This document shows, piece after piece, positions 24,668 to 36,801 of a stretch of DNA of 64,000 nt; within the stretch, counting starts at the first letter, position 1; every line of letters starts with the position of its first letter. The translations under genes were made by a program, and so were the position numbers. The stretch lies in the NCBI RefSeq assembly GCF_000002425.4, contig NC_037263.1, positions 5,332,959 through 5,396,958 on the forward strand, in the 5' to 3' direction. Below the pieces are notes generated by a model that worked only from the letters and a program-made list of their open reading frames with translations, searched no databases and had not been told where the DNA came from. This DNA comes from Physcomitrium patens. Taxonomy: Eukaryota; Streptophyta; Bryopsida; Funariales; Funariaceae.

Positions 24668-27600
24668 CCGTGTGGCTGGAACCTTGTACAACACTTAGTG
24701 AAGGTTCTATCCTCTCCTCAGAACCCTCTCCATATTTTACAATAAATATTATTCTAGGACCCAAACATCTCAAAGCCTCTACCTTGTTAGATTCAAGAGC
24801 CTTAGCATGTATTTTAGATGAAAAATTTGCTAAAAGATATAGCATATTTTTAAAAAAGAAAACTAAACTTGTTCATGTAGAAGTCATAGATGGTCGTCCA
24901 TTGTCTTCAAGAGATGTTACTCATGAAATCCTTCCTATAGAAATAGCAACCAATAGTCATAGTAGCTTTATAATATTTAATATCATTAGATCTCCTTCTA
25001 ATCCAATTATTTTAGATTTATCATGGCTAAAAAATATAACCCTAAAATCGATTTGACTTCTCGTAGTCTTAACTTTTCTAAAAGTATAACTAAGAGTGTA
25101 GTTAATCAAGTAGAAAGTCATAAGTTTAGAATAATTAAACCTATATTTATAGGTGCAAGTGCTTTCTTACATGCTGCAAAAGAAAGATCATCTTGTGTCA
25201 TTTATGCCCCACGTGTTTCTACTGGTGGAAAGACTTCAAGTGGCATTCCAAGCCAATATCAAGATATATATTTGAAAAAAAAGAATGTGGATACTCTTCC
25301 AAAACATCGTTCCTATGACTGCTTAATTGACCTTCAAGAAAGAGCACAACTGCCATTTGGACCAATCTACAATTTATCTCAAAATGAGTTGGCTAAACTC
25401 AAGGAGTGTATTGAAGAGAACTTGGCCAAGAACTTCATATGCCATTTCAAATTTCTAGCAGGAGCTTTAATTTTATTTGTGAAGAAAAACGATAGATCAT
25501 TGCGGATGTGTGTTGATTATCAAGGACTCAAGAAAATTACTATCAAAAATAGATACCCACTATCTTTGATATCTGGACTTCTTGATCAGTTGAATCAATC
25601 TAAGATCTATACAAAAATAGATCTATCAGAGGCATATAATTTGGTATGCATCAAAAAAAGAGATGAATAAAAGACTCTGTTTCGAATAAGGTATGGACAT
25701 TTTGAATACAACGTCATGCCTTTTGGACTTACAAATGCACTAGCAGCATTCCAACATCTAATGAATGATGTCTTTTGGGAGTTTTTAGATGATTTTATTG
25801 TCTGTTATCTAGACGACATCTTAATCTATTCTAAGAACTCAGAAGAATATGAACTTCATGTTTGCCAAGTATTACAAAAACTAAGATATGCAGGACTCTA
25901 TGCCAAGATAGAAAAGTGTGTATTTCACATTACTCAAGTCGACTTCTTAGAATACATCATTTCAAATGATGGACTTATAATGGATCTTGAGAAAGTTCAA
26001 ACTATTATAGATTGGAAGATCCCAAAAATGGTAACAGATGTCCAATGCTTTTTAGGATTTGCCAACTACTATCGGATCTTCATCCCAGACTTCTCTCAAG
26101 TTGTAGCTCCACTTACACGTTTGACTTGGAAAGACAAACTTCAATGGAATCAAAAAGTAGAAGTAGCATTTGAAGCTTTGAAGACAACCTTTGTTTTTGC
26201 TCCAATCTTGTATCGCATAGATTTTTCTAAGCCATTTTTGATGGAAACACATGCCCTAGATTTTGCTTTGAGTATCGTAATGTCATAAATGGAAACAAAT
26301 GATAAACTTCATCCAATAGCTTTTCATTCCAGAAAATTTTCAACAGTCGAGATTAACTACGAGATCCACGACAAAGAACTTCTTGCAATCGTGGATTTAT
26401 TTCAAGAATGGTGCCATTATCTAGAAGGTGCTTTTAGCCCAGTCATTATGTATATGGATCACAAGAACCTTGAATATTTTATGTCAACATATGTTTTGAA
26501 TCATTGCCAAGCTTGTTCGAGTATGCCTTTGTCAAGATTCAAATTCAATATCACTTATCGACTAGAAAAACAACAAGATTTGTCACTTGTATTCTCTAGA
26601 CGATCTTATCTTGCATCCAAGGAAGGAGATGTTGCTTTTGATCAACAACAAATAATTCACTTGAAGCCAGAGCATCTTCATCTTCCAGCAATGAAATCAA
26701 TACTAACTGTTGATTCAACTTTCATTAAGCAAGTTCAGTCAAGTATGTCTTCTCATCCTCTTATTCGTCATATCAAGAGAAATCTTTCAAAGTCTCATGA
26801 TACTTCTAAGTTTGAATTCAAGAATATTCTACTATATTTTGAGGGACGCCTATATGTTCCAAAAGGTAAAACTCGATTACGTGTTCTTCAAGCTCGTCAT
26901 GACTTTCTAGGAACAGGACATTTTGGGTACAATAAAACTTTGGAACTAATATCTAGGAACTTTTAGAGGTCCCTAATGTGGAAAGCAGTTAAAGATTTTA
27001 TACAATCTTGTGATATTTGTTTGAAATCCAAAACTTCTCATCATCGACTTATTGGACTTCTTTAGCCATTATCCACTCTAGAACAACCATGGTCTTCTAT
27101 TTCTATGGATTTCATCACGAATCTTACAATCTCAGGTTCTTATGACTCTATAATCATGATAATAGATCGTTTTACTAAGATGGCATATTTTGTACCATGT
27201 ACAAAATCTATCACATGGAAAGAAACAGCTAAGCTTTTTCTTGACAATATCTATCACTATCATGGATAATCCAAGGATATTATATCAGATAGGGGAACTC
27301 AATTTGTATCAAGATTTTGGCGGACTCTTTTCAAGATTCTAAAAGTAGATATAAAACTATCTTTGGCATTCCATCCTCAAATTGATGGACAAATGGAGTG
27401 TATTAATCAAGTTTTGGAGCAATATTTAAAATGTACCATCAACTACCAACAAGATGATTGGATAATTTTTTTGCCATTGGCAGAGTTTGCTTATAATAAC
27501 ACAGTACATTCTTTTACAAAATAAACACCTCTCTTTGCTAATTATGCTAATCATCCATGACTTGATACTTTTGACTTTTCAAAAGTTGATAATCCTGCTG

Positions 27601-28709
27601 CGAAAGATTTGGCAATTCATTTATCAAAGCTACATGCAACGATGAAGGCGTAATTAAAAGAAGCTCAAGAACAACAAAAGGTCAATGCGGATGTCTATCG
27701 AAAGGAGCAACCACCATTCCACATAGGTGATAAGGTATGGTTACTTCATCGCAATATCAAGACCACTCATCATTATGACACGTTGGACTATCGAAGGCTT
27801 GGACCATTGTCTATTTCTGTACAAATCAATCCTGTTGCATATTGTTTACATCTACAAGAGTCAATGAAAATACATCTAGTATTCTACATGTCTCTTCTTG
27901 AACCATATAAGACAGTGGACATATAAAGAATAAGACAAGCTCCACCTCCTCTTATAGAAGTGGACAATAATGAAGAGTTTGAAGTGGAAGAAGTCTTAGA
28001 TTCAAGGCAGCGTCGAAATAAATTGGAATATCATGTCCATTGGCATAGATATGATATTAGTACACGCACATGGGAGCCGATAAAGAATCTCACAAATGCA
28101 ATAAAGGCGGTGGAGGCTTTTCATTGATGACATCCATCAAAATTAAGATGAAAATCTTCTTTATAAAAGAAACAAGATCTAGGTAAGATAACATTCTACT
28201 TTCAATCCTTGTTTGTAGCTTCTTTGTAGTTGTGATGTTCATGAGATAGAGAAGCAAAAACCAACGGATTCGACTCAAGAGCCTTTATTTGCTAGCTTGT
28301 CAAATGAGACATTACGATTGTCACAACCTTCAAGACTACACAATCAAGATGAAGATCTTCAAGAATGACATGTTCTTCCTCGAATAGATGGTGAAATACA
28401 ACGTGTTAGGTATCACGATCTTGGAAGGGACTCTCGATGTTTAGTGATTTTATTAGAGGTAGGAACAACTCCTAATGGTATTCCACATATTTTATTCGAA
28501 AGAAGTTATGAAGGCCTCCATAATGATTAAATAATTGGATGGTCTTCCTACCCTAGTATGGGATACTACCGATGGTTGAAAGGCCCTATCAATCATCTTT
28601 GAAGAGAACAAAGTTCAGAGTATGTGGCGAACACAATTCGTCGCATCATAGATTTCTTCAACATATGATTATCGCTCCTCATGGAACTCGTTCCTATAAG
28701 AAGGGGTAA

Positions 28710-29268
28710 TGTCATGGACATATACATGTAAGCCAATAATTACATATATAAATAGATAGAAGTAAGTAAAAGTAAGTAAAAATAAGTTAATTCTTTAGTA
28801 TTTGATATAGAAGCTTCTTAGAAGCTTCATAGATGGTACTTTGACTTTATATGTGTCTTTAATTGACTTTTTGGAATTAGAAACATGGTTAACAAGTTAT
28901 CCATGAGTCACACATGTTGTTAGCTTGAAGACCAAGCTAACTATGTATCCCACACATAAAAAAACTTGCCTTATAAGTCAAAGCATGTGTCCTACAAAGT
29001 CAACATATATTGGAGGTCCTATAGAACGTCACGACATAGCCCCTAGTTAGATAGTATATATAGAGACAAGAGTGAAGCCTTCTTCACTCTTGTCAACTCT
29101 TTTCTTGCTTCCAATCTACTTTCAAAGGTCTCTAGTTTTCTTGACTTTTGGCAATAGCCATTCTAGTTTCTTTCTTAATATATATATCAAGTTATTTCTA
29201 TTTTATCATCTTTCTATGAGAGAAGTCTCACTTGTTTATTTTTCTTTATCATGTTCTTGTCCTTGACA
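28710..29268 (+). repeat. Gypsy C 3' LTR
   Basis: 559 bp, TGTCATGGAC to CCTTGACA, immediately followed by the GCATC duplication and the resumed copia RT. Confidence 0.94.
29065..29094 (+). promoter_or_regulatory. LTR hairpin, gypsy C copy
   Basis: GACAAGAGTGAAG, CCTT, CTTCACTCTTGTC form a perfect 13-bp stem with a 4-nt loop, three bases after the TATATATA box (29,055-29,062). It would therefore lie at or near the start of the LTR transcript only if initiation were unusually close to the box; otherwise it spans the promoter itself. Confidence 0.75.
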
Positions 29269-30343
29269 GCATCTCATAAATAGTAGAATTTTTCTCTACC
29301 AACTAACATATAATAGACAAATCTTACAAAGATTCAATATGATTGATGCTTATCTATTGTCAATACCAATGGTTGAACATGGTTGTAATGGTTATGATCC
29401 ATACTGTTTGTACGAGGAGGATGAAGAAATACTAAGAGATCAATATTCATACCTTACAACAATTGGAGCACTTTTATATTTAGCCACATTTACAAGATTG
29501 GATATTATATTTGTAGTTAGTGATTTTGTAAGACATAGTATATATCTAATACTACAATATTAGAATAGCATCAAATATTTATTACGTTATTCAAAAAGAA
29601 CTAAAGATTTGAGATTATACTACACACAATCTAGAAATCCAAAATTGATTGGATATTGTGATGTAGGATATAAATTTGACAATGCAACAAATAAATCTTA
29701 AATAGCCTATGTATTCTTAAGACATGGAGCTGCAATATCATAGAAATCAGTGAAACAAACTATAATTGCAACTTCATTCAACCATGCAAAAATTATTGCC
29801 TTACATGAAGCATCTTGGGAATGAATTTGATTGCAATCAATTGATAAACTCATTCAAATAACCTGTGGACTTTTGTATGATGATTCTCCAATGATCTTGT
29901 ATAAAGATAATAGTACTTGTGTTGCACAGATGCAAGTTGGTTCTATTAGTGGCGACAAAATAAAGCATATTGATCTAAAGTATTTTAGTTATATTCATGA
30001 CTTGGTTATTGATCAGGTACTTAAGATCAAGAAAACATGAATCTGCAAATAACCTTGGTAATTTCTTCACCAAAGCTTTCCTTTTGTGCCACCATTGCCG
30101 ACTTACTTATGGCATTGACATGGAGCAACTTGCTTTTTTTGAGCAAGAAAGTTAATGAACTCTTAAAATAATATTTTACTCTTTTTCTTTCATCTATAGT
30201 TTTGTCTTTGAATATAATAAGATTTTTTTAGATAAGATTTTAATGAGGCAGTAGTTGTTGATTTTTTGAGATTATAAAAAAATATAGATCATAATTCTAT
30301 GCATATTTTATATTATATAAATGTTATAATGAGCAAGAAGGAG

Positions 30344-30565
30344 TGTTGAGAGCATTAAATGTAGCCAACACTATCTATAATATTTACTGTAGTTCACAAT
30401 AAATATTATAACTATAGTGTTTGGAACGTAGTGAGGAGAAATGGTTTATCTTCTCTCTTTTTGTTTGTATATGTGAGATAACTATATCAATATACTTCTT
30501 CTTATATGTGTGTGCGTGTTTTTATATATATTACTTCATTTATGTCTCTCTAAACATTCTCAACA
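30344..30565 (+). repeat. Copia 3' LTR
   Basis: 222 bp, TGTTGAGAGC to CTCAACA, preceded by the purine tract GCAAGAAGGAG and followed by the CAAAC duplication. Confidence 0.93.
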
Positions 30566-30570
30566 CAAAC

Positions 30571-31440
30571 AATGAATTGAAAAGTCACTCATGTAAGTGA
30601 ATATCTATATATGAATGAGATATTGCCAATACCACCATGGTTTTTGCTATTGCCACTATAAATTTTTATTTACCATGTGTTAAATATGTATATACCACCA
30701 TAATTATACAAGGATTGTAAATATTTATTTCTTGTGTTATTCTACAAAAGCAGTCTATAGCAAATAGGTCTATTGATTATAGGTTATTGATTATATATAG
30801 AAGTCCATTACTCTGAACAAGTACTCCAAATTTCTCTTGAATGGACTCAAAGATGTGAATATAAATACAAACCATTCTTCATAAGAAAACATTCTTTGTA
30901 GAAAAAAGTGATGAATGTTTCACTCCACAAGTACACACATTCATAATTGGAACAATGGAATCAACCTCCAATGATTGAATGGGGACATACCCTACTTGCA
31001 TTGTAGGAAATATAAGAAAAAAGAAAAAACACCCACAACCATCTCCATGTCTTTCTTATTGAAAAACAAAAGGACATTTATATTCTTTGAAAATATTTTT
31101 GTTTTGTTTTGTTTTGTTTTGTTTCTTTTAAAATTATTATTCTTTTTTGAAATAAGTGGCAGTGAAGATGATATTGTGTGCCAAAAATACAGGGTGATTT
31201 TTTTAAAAATCCAAAAAATTCAAACAAATTTGTGAGATGCACTGGGAAAAAAAACATAGCAAAGAATTAATGTATCAAAATAATAATAAAAATAACAAAA
31301 ATTAAGTTTGGTGTGAAAGATGGTACCAAAGTAGGACAACAAGCAAATAAATAAATAAATATACATGACCCATTTTGTTTTCTTCTTCTTTTTCCCCCTA
31401 GCCAATTAGATTTTAATTCACAACATTCTTTAAAACCCCA
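30571..31440. other. AT-rich intergenic sequence upstream of the AGPase gene
   Basis: No gene or element is recognised. It contains a short (TTTTG)n run near 31,098-31,122 and several A/T homopolymers. This is the right-hand continuation of the host sequence split by the copia element. Confidence 0.5.
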
Positions 31441-31445
31441 AAACA

Positions 31446-31740
31446 TTTATAAATACCAATTATCCAAAAATGGCAAACAAGTGGGCCACTCATAGAGCTA
31501 TTGCACTTCCTGCTCCCAAAAACTCAAAAGAAGAAAGAAAAAGAAAAGGAAAAAGAAAAAATCGTCGAAGATGGAATTCCCTGCTCTCATATACTCACCA
31601 TGCATTCTCGAAAAATTTTACCACGTGGAGGGCTCTCATTCGCTGGAAAACATTTCATAGTTTATTCTTCAACCCATTCTGAAGAACCCGAAACAATGAA
31701 TGTTTTCATTCATCCTCATACCACATATACATCCACGTGG
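31446..31740 (+). promoter_or_regulatory. Candidate AGPase promoter/leader with two G-boxes
   Basis: TTTATAAATA at 31,446-31,455 is a plausible TATA box. Two identical palindromic CCACGTGG G-boxes lie at 31,621-31,628 and 31,733-31,740. GCCAATCC at about 31,803 is a CCAAT-like site just beyond. G-boxes bind bZIP and bHLH factors in plants. Whether they are upstream or within the transcribed leader depends on an unknown start site; from about 31.5 kb on, the sequence is GC-richer, like the gene. Confidence 0.4.
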
Positions 31741-32087
31741 TTATCCGGACAGATATTCATTCATCCATCCATTTATTCCGGTTGTGGGGCAGGTGCTCCG
31801 AAGCCAATCCGTGGATGATAATGCCCTCTCTGCGGCTCCGTCTGCCACTTCTGGAAATCCCTCGTGCTTGCTTGCATTGCATTCTGCGCCACGGCCTTCG
31901 TTCTGCGCCAGAGATCGCCGTGTCCAAGCAAGGAATGCTTCGTTCCACTTCGCTTGCTCTAGTACTAATTCCCCACCCCGATTCATCCCCAATTCGGCGC
32001 TTTCCACTCGTCCAGGGTCGCATTCCCGACCGTTTTGTGAGACTTGGAGTTACTGAGCTGCGTCGCGGAGACTAAGGTCGGAGGGAG

Positions 32088-35000
32088 ATGGCGGCCACAT
32101 TGGCATCCACCGCCGCTGCTGTCACTTCGGCACGTCTTTCTAATGGAAGCACCACACCTCGTGGGGGTGGTTTTGCGAAGCGGGGGAGTGCCCTTGTAGG
32201 TTCCAACTCGTCGTCTTTGCGGGGAGCTAGACTGGCTGTCTCATCTTCTTACTCTAGTGCTAGTGCTCGTGCTCAGCGACCTCGGAAGGGTGTTGTCTCG
32301 CCTCGCAATGTGTCGGATTCGCCTGTCGTCGGGGAGGCATGCCTCGATCCGGATGCTAGCCGGGTATGGCCAAGCCACTGATGTCTTTTTCTTTGTTGGT
32401 GATCACTCGTGGCTTGCTTTTGTTTATTGTTTCTTATTGTATGGTCGCCATCCTCGACCCTAGTGGCCTATAAATTGGTCTTGGATGAATGACCTCGCGT
32501 GATTGTGATTGCGGATTCAGTCTCATCGGAGTAGCTGGAGTCGCGGTAAGCAGCTGCCCGCAGCTGTTGTACTAATTGTCTGGTCTTCTTATCTCGTGGA
32601 GGTGTACATTGGTACTTCTGTTTCTACAGAGTGTGCTCGGGATTATCCTCGGTGGAGGAGCGGGAAGCCGTTTGTACCCCTTGACGAAGAAGCGCGCGAA
32701 GCCGGCGGTGCCATTGGGTGCCAATTACCGGCTGATAGATATTCCCGTCAGCAATTGCATCAACAGTAACATCAACAAGATTTATGTGCTCACGCAGTTC
32801 AATTCCGCATCTTTGAACAGGCACTTGTCCCGAGCATACGCTAGTAACATGGGAGGGTACAAGAACGAGGGCTTCGTGGAAGTCTTGGCTGCTCAACAGA
32901 GCCCCGAAAACCCCAACTGGTTTCAGGTGTTGTACCTGATTCCTCTTCAAAGTTCGTGGATTTTCTCTATGTAGTTCATTTTACGCGCCAGATTTACACC
33001 ACGTTCTACTTCTGATCTGCGCACGATTAGGTTGAGTTGAATTGCATTCAATTGAGATACGTTTTGGATGGATCTGCAATGTGAGAATGTAACGTCAAGA
33101 CGTGCTTCAGAGGCTGTGCACTATATATTTATGAAGAGTTCGTTCTGTAAATTTGCGTGGTGCAGGGAACCGCTGATGCAGTGAGGCAATATCTCTGGCT
33201 CTTTGAGGAAGCCCAGGTGTTGGAATACGTAATTTTGGCAGGAGACCACTTGTACCGTATGGACTATCAGAAATTTATTCAAGTGCACCGTGAAACGAAT
33301 GCTGATATCACTGTTGCTGCTTTGCCTATGGATGAAACTCGTGCCACCGCGTTTGGGTTGATGAAAATCAATGACCAGGGACGGATTATCGAGTTTGCGG
33401 AGAAACCCAAGGGCGACGAGCTCAGAGCTATGCAGGTAGTATTGAACGCTGGAATCATTAGAATTGGTTGGATCGTTCTCTCTCTTTGTGAACTATATTG
33501 TCTTAATTTAATCGGAGAGGAATAAGTGGCGGTAGTATAGTGTAGACGGAATCGGCGGTGAGCTAATTTACTTCTGTTGAAGGAATTACGTGAGAACCAT
33601 TAGTTAGTATACAGTGACATATTTTCTGATGTTTGGTGATTCAGGTGGACACAACTGTCTTAGGTCTAGATGCCGCTAGAGCCAAAGAAATGCCTTACAT
33701 CGCGAGTATGGGTATTTACGTCGTCAGCAAGGAGGCTATGATCTCTCTGCTTCGTAACGACTTCCCCGAGGCAAACGATTTTGGAAGTGAGGTCATTCCT
33801 GGTGCTACAGAGATGGGCATGAAGGTATGAATTCGTTTCTACGCCTTTCCTCTTGAACTAGAATGTTGACTTCTATCGAGTTTTAGATCTTTGTTAGAGA
33901 TTCTCAGCTTTTTGAGATAAATATTCAGGCAAGGCTAGCCTTTCAAGGTGTCTCAACTAGTTGAGCTTTTTTCGCTTTGCAAAAGTGATCTCTTCTGACT
34001 AGATGTGTAGTAATTGCATAATGTAAATTTTGACAATGAGGTTTGGAAGGTATTGAAAACTTTCGTAAGGTCCACTCCCGAAAATGTGACCGTCATTGGC
34101 AATGGCCAGTACTTTTCCTAGAGATATTTGATTCTAAATCGTATTCCAGGTTCAAGCCTACTTGTATGACGGCTACTGGGAAGATATTGGAACTATCGAA
34201 GCCTTCTACAATGCAAACTTAGGCATCACGAAGAAGCCTGTTCCTGACTTCAGGTGAGCACTCGGTAGAATGATGAATGTAAGACAAATATACAGCTAGG
34301 GCAACGCTTCTTATATTCCCTCTCTAGGAACCGCTTATATGATTACTCATTCTCAATCTCATGCGATGTTAACTAGTTGTTTGCTGGCTAGCCGATCTAG
34401 AGATGTTGTTTGTGCAGTTCAAAGGCATGAGCTAGGGGTACTATATCGGAGCGATGGCGTTATTTTTAACGTATCCGTTTTACTTCTACAGTTTCTACGA
34501 TAGGTCTGCCCCCATATATACACAAGCTCGCTTCCTTCCTCCTTCAAAGATGTTGGATGCTGACGTAACGGACAGTGTGATCGGAGAGGGTTGTGTCATC
34601 AAGGTAAGTACCCCGGAGATGTCTGACTTGGCCTGAGACGGAATTGTCATTCGATTCCTTCTACGTTGAAGTCCTCAGTACCATTCACACTTTTCCATAA
34701 GGATTGACTGTGTCTTTACATAGATGGCGCTCGACGTAAGTTGTGACCCTGTGATTGTGAGATTTCACCAAGCTGATCTAGAAGCACCATCTTAGTCACC
34801 AATCATTTCATGGTACATGCAGAATGCCAGAATCTACCATTCAGTGGTTGGATTGCGGTCTTGGGTCGCAGAAGGCGCTGTCATCGAAGACGCACTTCTC
34901 ATGGGTGCTGATTACTACGAGGTTCGATTACTCGCCTCTACCTCTAGACGCATGAAGTGGATAAATTCCTTTCTGTAGTTTGTTAGTGCTTGGCTTGTTT

Positions 35001-35510
35001 TCTAGACAGCTTACCAAACGACCATAGGAGCAAAACGATTCCTAACCCAAGTGGAGTTGAAGAAACTTCTGCTGCTTGCCAATCACCTGTTGACACTGAC
35101 ATGATAATCGTTGATGTGTTGTAGACCGACGACCAAAGAAACGAGCTGTTAGCTACGGGTGGCATTCCCATGGGCATTGGCAAAAACTCAGTAATCAAGA
35201 GAGCGATTGTTGACAAAAACGCACGAATTGGAGAGAACGTCCAGGTCTGTATAGCATGCATTCTTGAAAATCTCTGGTTATGGTCTTTGTGAAGAATACG
35301 TCTCTCCCTTACGACTCCGTATTACACATGCACGACTATTGGTTTCAGTTGGGCAACGTAACAAGTAAGGGGGGGCGGGGGTGGCATGTGCAGATTGTGA
35401 ACAAGGACGGTGTGCAGGAGGCAGCCCGGGAGACAGATGGTTACTTCATCAAGAGCGGAATAGTCACAATTATCAAGGACGCGATCATCCCTCACGGAAC
35501 AATCATCTAA
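32088..35510 (+). CDS. APS1: Glucose-1-phosphate adenylyltransferase (ADP-glucose pyrophosphorylase) small subunit, chloroplastic
   Basis: Nine exons: 32088-32363, 32630-32926, 33166-33435, 33645-33824, 34150-34253, 34492-34603, 34823-34921, 35125-35244 and 35394-35510. All introns are GT-AG, and the joined frame gives 524 aa, the usual length. The enzyme makes ADP-glucose from glucose-1-phosphate and ATP in plastids, the committed step of starch synthesis, as a tetramer with large subunits. Exon 1 encodes a Ser/Ala-rich transit peptide and ends in the CLDPDASR motif, whose Cys85 corresponds to the redox disulfide cysteine. The nucleotide-binding [18 protein letters not shown] begins at residue 100. 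[10 protein letters not shown] carries the catalytic Asp218. FAEKPKG holds the sugar-phosphate lysine. The C-terminal [12 protein letters not shown] keeps the activator-site lysines. A catalytic, redox- and 3-PGA-responsive small subunit is expected. No break or missing key residue is seen. Confidence 0.97.
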
Positions 35511-35574
35511 GCTCTCACCGCCTTTCTCTGTGACAATGCCCCCAAAGCGTGATCGAGAAAGGATCTTCCTGCAG

Positions 35575-35651
35575 GTTGTGGGTGGCAGTAACCTCTTCCC
35601 TCCATTCCTCTCGTCTTTTGATTTTTTTTTTTTTTCTCCATTTCTCTGCAG
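35575..35651 (+). other. Candidate intron in the AGPase 3' untranslated region
   Basis: CTGCAG/GTTGTG at 35,574/35,575 and a T-rich tract leading to CTCTGCAG at 35,651 would define a 77-nt GT-AG intron. The junction would lie 64 nt after the stop codon. No transcript evidence is available here. Confidence 0.4.
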
Positions 35652-36430
35652 GCGGATGACTTGGAACTCGTGATCAACTTTCGCTTCCGGCGCAGATTTT
35701 TCTCGCTCGTCAGGTTTCAGTCATCCGCCCAGAACTAGGCAGCAGATGTGTGTGTGTAGGGTCTGAGCTGCAGTGAGAGCTACTTATCAATTTTGGTAGG
35801 ACGACGTGTATACAAGTCCCTGGAGCGTTGTTGTTGTTTCAACTATGTATCGTAACCAGATCTCTATTGTATGATTAGTGAGCTTTAATCGAAATTTACG
35901 AGCGAACTCTATTCCCATGAATCAGAAGTTGTTTCCATTGCTGTTCTTCCACCCCAAAGTCTCACTGAAGTTCTACATTGAATTTTGCGTAGCTCTCTTT
36001 CCTACCAATAGGGTTCCGTGTCGAAAATCCGCATCATCTTGAAGTATGGAATTGAGCGCCGTCAAGTGGCCCTGAATCACGCTTCATTTGAGGGGACGAA
36101 CTGTTTGAAAGCGTGCGGCGGACGTCCACAATCGCGGCACCAATGTGGCGCCGGAGACAAAAACAACTCTAAATTTTTTGTACCCTTTTCTGAAAAAGCT
36201 TAACAAGCGTTTCACCAAAGCTTTTCGGCAGAACTTTCTCTTTGGGTGCTTTTTTGGGGTAATTTCTTAATTTTTTTGTTTGATTTTTTGCAGTTGGTAG
36301 ACTGGATTTAGTTGTTGATAGGTTTGATAGGTTTGTTACTAGATGTGACTGTTTTTTTGAGATTGAGTAATTTGGTTCTAGTTAAAGAATGAATTCTTGA
36401 GATGCATGTTTGTTTGTTTATTTTGTTTCT
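35652..36430. other. AGPase 3' flank
   Basis: Remaining 3' untranslated and downstream sequence. A GC-rich block at about 36,010-36,200 has a short open frame (36,018-36,203, 61 codons) without recognisable motifs. After 36,240 the sequence is T-rich and then strongly AT-rich. No terminator or second gene is recognised. Confidence 0.4.
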
Positions 36431-36766
36431 TGGTTGTGCGTTGGTATATGGTCTACAATACAAAATAAACTAAAATTTATTACGTAGTAAATTATTATTT
36501 GATTTTATAGGGATTTACTTATGTTTAAGTTCTAAAACCAAAGATATTAGTTTGGAATCATATTTAAATTCCAAAACCACAATAAAGATATTTATTAATT
36601 TTCTTTTTAGGGTTGAAATTAAATTTCTATAAAATATATATAAAATACTTGTTTAGATTGAATTCAAATTAAGATATTAATATTAATGTTTTAGTAACTA
36701 ATAATTGATTTCTAATTTTTTTACCTGTGTTTTAAAATCTAATTCGATGTTAAGATTAATATGTCT

Positions 36767-36801
<35 letters not shown>

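Larger units (their letters stand above)
21046..29268 (+). mobile_element. Ty3/gypsy chromovirus (gypsy C), TSD GCATC
   Basis: Two 559-bp LTRs (21,046-21,604 and 28,710-29,268) are flanked by GCATC at 21,041-21,045 and 29,269-29,273. Parts in order: gag from about 21.8 kb with a CLYCGESKHTAQH zinc knuckle near 22.69 kb; aspartic protease region from about 24.7 kb; reverse transcriptase at about 25.4-26.1 kb including CYLDDILIYS near 25.8 kb; RNase H at about 26.2-26.6 kb; integrase at about 26.9-27.9 kb; and a C-terminal chromodomain at about 27.95-28.13 kb (EFEVEEVLDSR...YHVHWHRYD). A purine-rich AGAAGGGGTAA tract precedes the 3' LTR. The chromodomain places it with the chromoviruses. A solo LTR of the B/D family interrupts it. 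LTR identity is about 90% by eye. Broken, with several breaks. Confidence 0.95.
16612..30565 (+). mobile_element. Ty1-copia element with nested gypsy C, TSD CAAAC
   Basis: The element starts TGTTGAGAGC and ends CTCAACA, flanked by CAAAC at 16,607-16,611 and 30,566-30,570. Parts in order: LTR; a TTATCAACACGA primer-site-like stretch; gag from about 17.4 kb with the zinc knuckle CYKCGMIGHLAHVC near 18.24 kb; integrase from about 18.9 to 19.6 kb (HSDNAKEFASKS near 19.23 kb); reverse transcriptase from about 20.3 kb; the final RT segment from 29,274; RNase H to about 30.05 kb; a purine-rich tract; and LTR. The GAG-IN-RT-RH order defines copia. RT is split at GLQIMH by gypsy C, and the other half resumes exactly after the GCATC duplication. 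It has many breaks. The LTRs look about 80-85% identical, making it older than gypsy C. Confidence 0.93.

Noticed and set aside
31470-32075. Several plus- and minus-strand frames of 70-118 codons before the AGPase start
   Set aside because: They overlap in several frames, lack homology cues, and lie in the GC-richer leader/promoter.
34983-35261. Minus-strand 92-codon frame over AGPase exon 8
   Set aside because: Antisense shadow of a conserved coding exon.
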